A DNA stretch of 64,000 nt from an uncultured Cytophagales bacterium (lineage in GTDB: Bacteria > Bacteroidota > Bacteroidia > Cytophagales > Thermoflexibacteraceae): assembly GCA_938039675.1 (NCBI GenBank), contig CALHUI010000004.1, positions 1-64,000 on the forward strand. Reading direction: 5' to 3'. Positions 60,654 to 64,000 of the stretch are shown piece by piece; position 1 is the stretch's first letter; each line of letters opens with the position of its first letter. The notes beneath the pieces were generated by a model. The model worked only from the letters and a program-made list of their open reading frames with translations, had not been told where the DNA came from and made no database searches. The translations under genes were made by a program, and so were the position numbers.

Positions 60654-61175
60654 ATGAAATATTGGCTTATCGCATCATTGGCATTGTTTTTTGCCAACTG
60701 CACAAACGGACAAAATATGGACATGACCTCAAGAAAGATCAAAGTTGACGAAAAGGCTTTGGCAAACGTAGAAAAAGTAGTCAAAACAGAGGAGGAGTGG
60801 CGCAAACAACTGACTCCCGAGCAATACTATATTTTGCGTGAAAAAGGCACGGAACGTCCTTTTTCAGGTAAATTTTACCTGCACAAAGAAAAGGGCATTT
60901 ACACGTGTGCAGCCTGCGGCTATGAACTGTTTAGTTCTGACCAAAAATTTGATTCGGGCTGCGGATGGCCGAGTTTCTTCGATGAAATAGGCAAGGGCAG
61001 AATTAAGTACAAAACCGATACCTCGCACGGCATGATACGCACCGAAATTATGTGCGCCCGCTGCGATAGCCACCTCGGACACGTTTTTGACGATGGCCCT
61101 AACCCGACAGGGCTGCGTTATTGCGTAAATTCGGTCTCCATTGATTTCAAAAAGGCAGACAATATCAAGGAATAG
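60654..61175 (+). CDS. msrB: Peptide-methionine (R)-S-oxide reductase
   Basis: 173 aa; GIYTCAACGYELFSSDQKFDSGCGWPSFFDEI, CARCDSHLGHVFDDGPNPTGLRYCVNSVSIDF. Confidence 0.96.
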   Translation: MKYWLIASLALFFANCTNGQNMDMTSRKIKVDEKALANVEKVVKTEEEWRKQLTPEQYYILREKGTERPFSGKFYLHKEKGIYTCAACGYELFSSDQKFDSGCGWPSFFDEIGKGRIKYKTDTSHGMIRTEIMCARCDSHLGHVFDDGPNPTGLRYCVNSVSIDFKKADNIKE

Positions 61176-61220
61176 TTGCCTACAAGCAGCAAAACGGTTG
61201 TTTGTTGTATGAAGTTTTGG

Positions 61221-61264
61221 AAAACAATAAAGCCTTCGCACTTGTCGAAGGCTTTATTGTTTTT
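61221..61264. terminator. Bidirectional terminator between msrB and pdhA
   Basis: AAAACAATAAAGCCTTCG ... CGAAGGCTTTATTGTTTT. Confidence 0.88.
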
Positions 61265-61281
61265 CTTTATTATAATTTGAT

Positions 61282-62319
61282 TTAGTCCATGATAAACGGA
61301 TAGTCCGGCTGCACATATACATCGGTAAAAGCCTCCGAAGGGTCGGGGAAAGGGGACTCTTCGGCAAACTGAACCGAATCTTCTACAATAGCTTTTACAC
61401 GGGCATTAATAGCGGATAGTTCTTCTTCGGTTGCCAGCCCTTTTCTCAAAATGGTAGCACGCACTTGCTCCACGGGGTCTAATTTTTTGTACGCTTCCAC
61501 CTCTTCTTTGGTGCGGTATTTTTGCGGGTCAGACATTGAGTGCCCACGATAGCGGTAGGTACGAAATTCCAGTAATGTGGGGCCTTCACCGGCGCGGGCG
61601 CGCTCAGCTGCTTTTGCCACCGCATGATGCACAGCTTCAACGTCCATACCATCCACAGGCATAGAAGGCATTTCGTAAGCCTCACCCAAAATGTACAAAT
61701 CGGTAACGTTAGAAGCACGCTGTATAGAAGTACCCATGGCATAACCATTGTTCTCAATTACAAAAATGACGGGCAGTTTCCAAGTCATCGCCATGTTCAA
61801 GGCTTCGTGGAATGCACCCTGACGCACGGCACCATCGCCCATGTAACAAATACAGACATTACCTGTCTTGTTGTATTTTTCAGCAAAGGCAATCCCTGCA
61901 CCCATAGGCACTTGTGCACCTACGATGCCGTGCCCACCCATGAAGTTTACGTTTTTGTCAAACATGTGCATAGAGCCGCCCTTGCCTTTGGAACAGCCCG
62001 TTGCTTTGCCATACAGCTCTGCCATAATGGCGCGGGCGCTTGTACCCAAGCCCAACGGGTAGGCATGATCGCGATAGGCTGCAATCCATTTGTCGTTTCT
62101 GGTCAGTGCGGTAACTGCACCGGCTGCACAGGCTTCCTGACCAATATATAAATGGCAAAAACCTCTGATTTTTTGCTGTCCGTAGAGTTGCCCTGCCTTT
62201 TCCTCAAACTTACGCATCAGATACATACTTTCGTACCAATACATGTATGTATCCTTAGTAAAGTTTCCTTCGGCATCAACCACATTAGTGGGTGGGGTTA
62301 AAACAAGTTCCATACTCAT
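61282..62319 (-). CDS. pdhA: Pyruvate dehydrogenase E1 component, alpha subunit
   Basis: 345 aa; MYLMRKFEEKAGQLYGQQKIRGFCHLYIGQEACAAG, GKGGSMHMF, CYMGDGAVRQGAFHEALNMA, YRYRGHSMSDP. Confidence 0.96.
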   Translation of the reverse strand: MSMELVLTPPTNVVDAEGNFTKDTYMYWYESMYLMRKFEEKAGQLYGQQKIRGFCHLYIGQEACAAGAVTALTRNDKWIAAYRDHAYPLGLGTSARAIMAELYGKATGCSKGKGGSMHMFDKNVNFMGGHGIVGAQVPMGAGIAFAEKYNKTGNVCICYMGDGAVRQGAFHEALNMAMTWKLPVIFVIENNGYAMGTSIQRASNVTDLYILGEAYEMPSMPVDGMDVEAVHHAVAKAAERARAGEGPTLLEFRTYRYRGHSMSDPQKYRTKEEVEAYKKLDPVEQVRATILRKGLATEEELSAINARVKAIVEDSVQFAEESPFPDPSEAFTDVYVQPDYPFIMD

Positions 62320-62757
62320 TTAATCATAAGTTTCTCGTTGAAAATCAGGCAGTCATCAAAAGCCCAACACTATGGGCAAAAATAGGTAAAACGCATGAAC
62401 TTAAATAGTCCGTAAATTATTCCTGATAATGAGGATGCGGATTTTTCGCGGATTTCGTAAATTAATGTTCGGTTTTTTGCCGTGCGTTGCATTGAAAGTC
62501 TTAATATCAAGAGATATGATAAAGGGTTGTTGTACCGATAGAAAACCCACTTCGGTTGGTCTGATACCAATGTGTTTGCCTACCGTTCAACACGCAGGAG
62601 GGAGGGAGTAGCAATCATGGCTCAGTAGTGGATGAAAGCGAGCAGGAAAAAAACATATAAAAAAACACATATATAAACATATGTTTTTTACTGAAAAATA
62701 CTTTCTACCTTTGCATCATTAAAAAAACCAAACACACACACAATCACTTTTAAAGTT

Positions 62758-64000
62758 ATGAAGATAGAACAGTTTGAAGACAAAGGACTTGCACACTATG
62801 CGTATGCTATTTTGAGCGAATCGGACAAATCAGTGATATTGATTGACCCGGCTCGCAATCCTCAACCTTACTATGATTTTGCTGTAGCTCATGGTGCTAA
62901 AATTGTAGGCGTTATTGAAACCCACCCACACGCCGACTTTGTAAGTTCTCACTTGGAAATTACACAGCAAACAGGTGCGAAGGTGTATGCAAGTAAATTG
63001 TTAGGTGCTGAATATGAGCATGTTGCATTTGATGAAGGCGCAATCATTACCTTAGGCGACTTTACACTGCGTTCTATGAACACCCCCGGTCACTCGCCTG
63101 ACAGCATCAGCATCGTGTTGAGCATGAACGGCAAAGACCATGCGGTATTCACCGGCGACACACTGTTTATCGGCGATGTAGGCCGCCCCGACCTGCGCGA
63201 AAACGTAGGCAACCTGACTGCTCAGCGCGAACAATTAGCCCGTCAAATGTATCATAGCACTCGCGAAAAACTGATGAAGTTGGATGATGACGTGCTGGTA
63301 TACCCTGCACATGGTGCAGGTTCACTTTGCGGTAAGGCTTTGAGCGGTGCTAATTCCAGCACTATCGGCGCCGAAAAAATGAGCAACTACGCCCTGCGTC
63401 CGATGAGCGAAGACGAGTTTGTCAAAGAACTGATTGCCGACCAGCCGTTTATTCCTAAATATTTCGGCTTTGACGTAAATATGAACAAAAAAGGTGCACC
63501 TGCTTACAGCACCAGCATTAGCAAAGTGCCTCGCTTGAAGCCTGTTAGCAGCGCAGCTGATGCGGAACAATTAGACCGCAGTGTACTGATTATTGACGCA
63601 CGTCCGCAGGTAAATTTCCGAAAAGGACATTTGCGCAACTCTATCAACCTGATGAACGGCGGCAAGTTTGAAACATGGTTGGGCAGCATCGTTAATCCGG
63701 AAGAACCTTACTATTTGGTGGCAGCCGATGAAGCAACACTGAATGAACTGATTGCCAAAGCTGCTAAAATCGGTTATGAAGGAGCTATCAAAGGTGCGTT
63801 CGTATTGGACGGTTACTCTGAACTAACTTCGCCTGAAATTGATGTGGAAGCATTCCGCAAGCATCCTTCAGACTATGCGATTGTGGACATCCGCAACTGG
63901 TCAGAAATCAATACGAAGAAAATTTTTGACGGCAGCCTTGCGATTCCACTGCCTGAACTTCGCGAACGTATTGCTGAAATTCCTAAGAACAAGCCCGTTG
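62758..64000 (+). CDS. MBL-fold metallo-hydrolase with rhodanese domains (persulfide-dioxygenase-like), truncated by window edge
   Basis: No stop before 64000, so absent from the ORF track; MKIEQFEDKGLAHYAYAI, ETHPHADFVSSHLEI, TPGHSPDSISIVL, FTGDTLFIGDVGRPDL, two rhodanese-like regions (LIIDARPQVNFRKGHLRNSINL; AIVDIRNWSEINTKKIFDGSLAIPL). Confidence 0.92.
   Translation, partial: MKIEQFEDKGLAHYAYAILSESDKSVILIDPARNPQPYYDFAVAHGAKIVGVIETHPHADFVSSHLEITQQTGAKVYASKLLGAEYEHVAFDEGAIITLGDFTLRSMNTPGHSPDSISIVLSMNGKDHAVFTGDTLFIGDVGRPDLRENVGNLTAQREQLARQMYHSTREKLMKLDDDVLVYPAHGAGSLCGKALSGANSSTIGAEKMSNYALRPMSEDEFVKELIADQPFIPKYFGFDVNMNKKGAPAYSTSISKVPRLKPVSSAADAEQLDRSVLIIDARPQVNFRKGHLRNSINLMNGGKFETWLGSIVNPEEPYYLVAADEATLNELIAKAAKIGYEGAIKGAFVLDGYSELTSPEIDVEAFRKHPSDYAIVDIRNWSEINTKKIFDGSLAIPLPELRERIAEIPKNKPV

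Noticed and set aside
1-64000. tRNA, rRNA, transposase or prophage genes
   Set aside because: Scanned for T-loop-like GGTTCGAATCC signatures, IS/transposase motifs and phage structural genes; none convincing.

Overview
The window comes from a Bacteroidota genome, probably Cytophagales-like. This is inferred from TTTG-N19/20-TAnnTTTG promoters, a fused SecDF, SusC/ZnuD-type TonB receptors and an ilv/leu superoperon. It is chromosomal and mostly housekeeping/metabolic. Main blocks: a ceramidase-like protein, RDD protein, TonB receptor, alpha-glucan phosphorylase and CcoI-type P-ATPase; Fe-ADH, GlpD, cry-DASH and UbiA; a Crp/TSUP/rhodanese/thioredoxin/YeeE-YeeE sulfur cluster; TrmN6, SecDF, MazG, CrtZ and HppA; a complete branched-chain amino-acid cluster (leuC-Uma2-lipoprotein-leuD-leuB-leuA // ilvE-ilvD-ilvB-ilvN, all on the minus strand); Pth, WaaA, a zinc-type TonB receptor with its lipoprotein, RarA, MiaE, MsrB and PdhA; and a truncated MBL-rhodanese protein at the right edge. 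The best find is a complete candidate ribosome-mediated attenuator in the leuA-ilvE gap: a Bacteroidota promoter, a 17-aa leader peptide MLFNIAVLVITLLPIVG*, an 8-bp antiterminator pairing that overlaps the leader stop codon, and a strong terminator just before ilvE. Other notable signals are a tandem inverted pair of 7-1-7 Fur-family (Zur-like) boxes straddling the promoter of the zinc-type TonB receptor, a three-copy dispersed hairpin repeat, an unannotated 49-aa Cys/Lys-rich ORF, and at least seven degraded genes that the ORF track only shows as fragments. No rRNA, tRNA, CRISPR array or transposase was recognised. No database search was possible.
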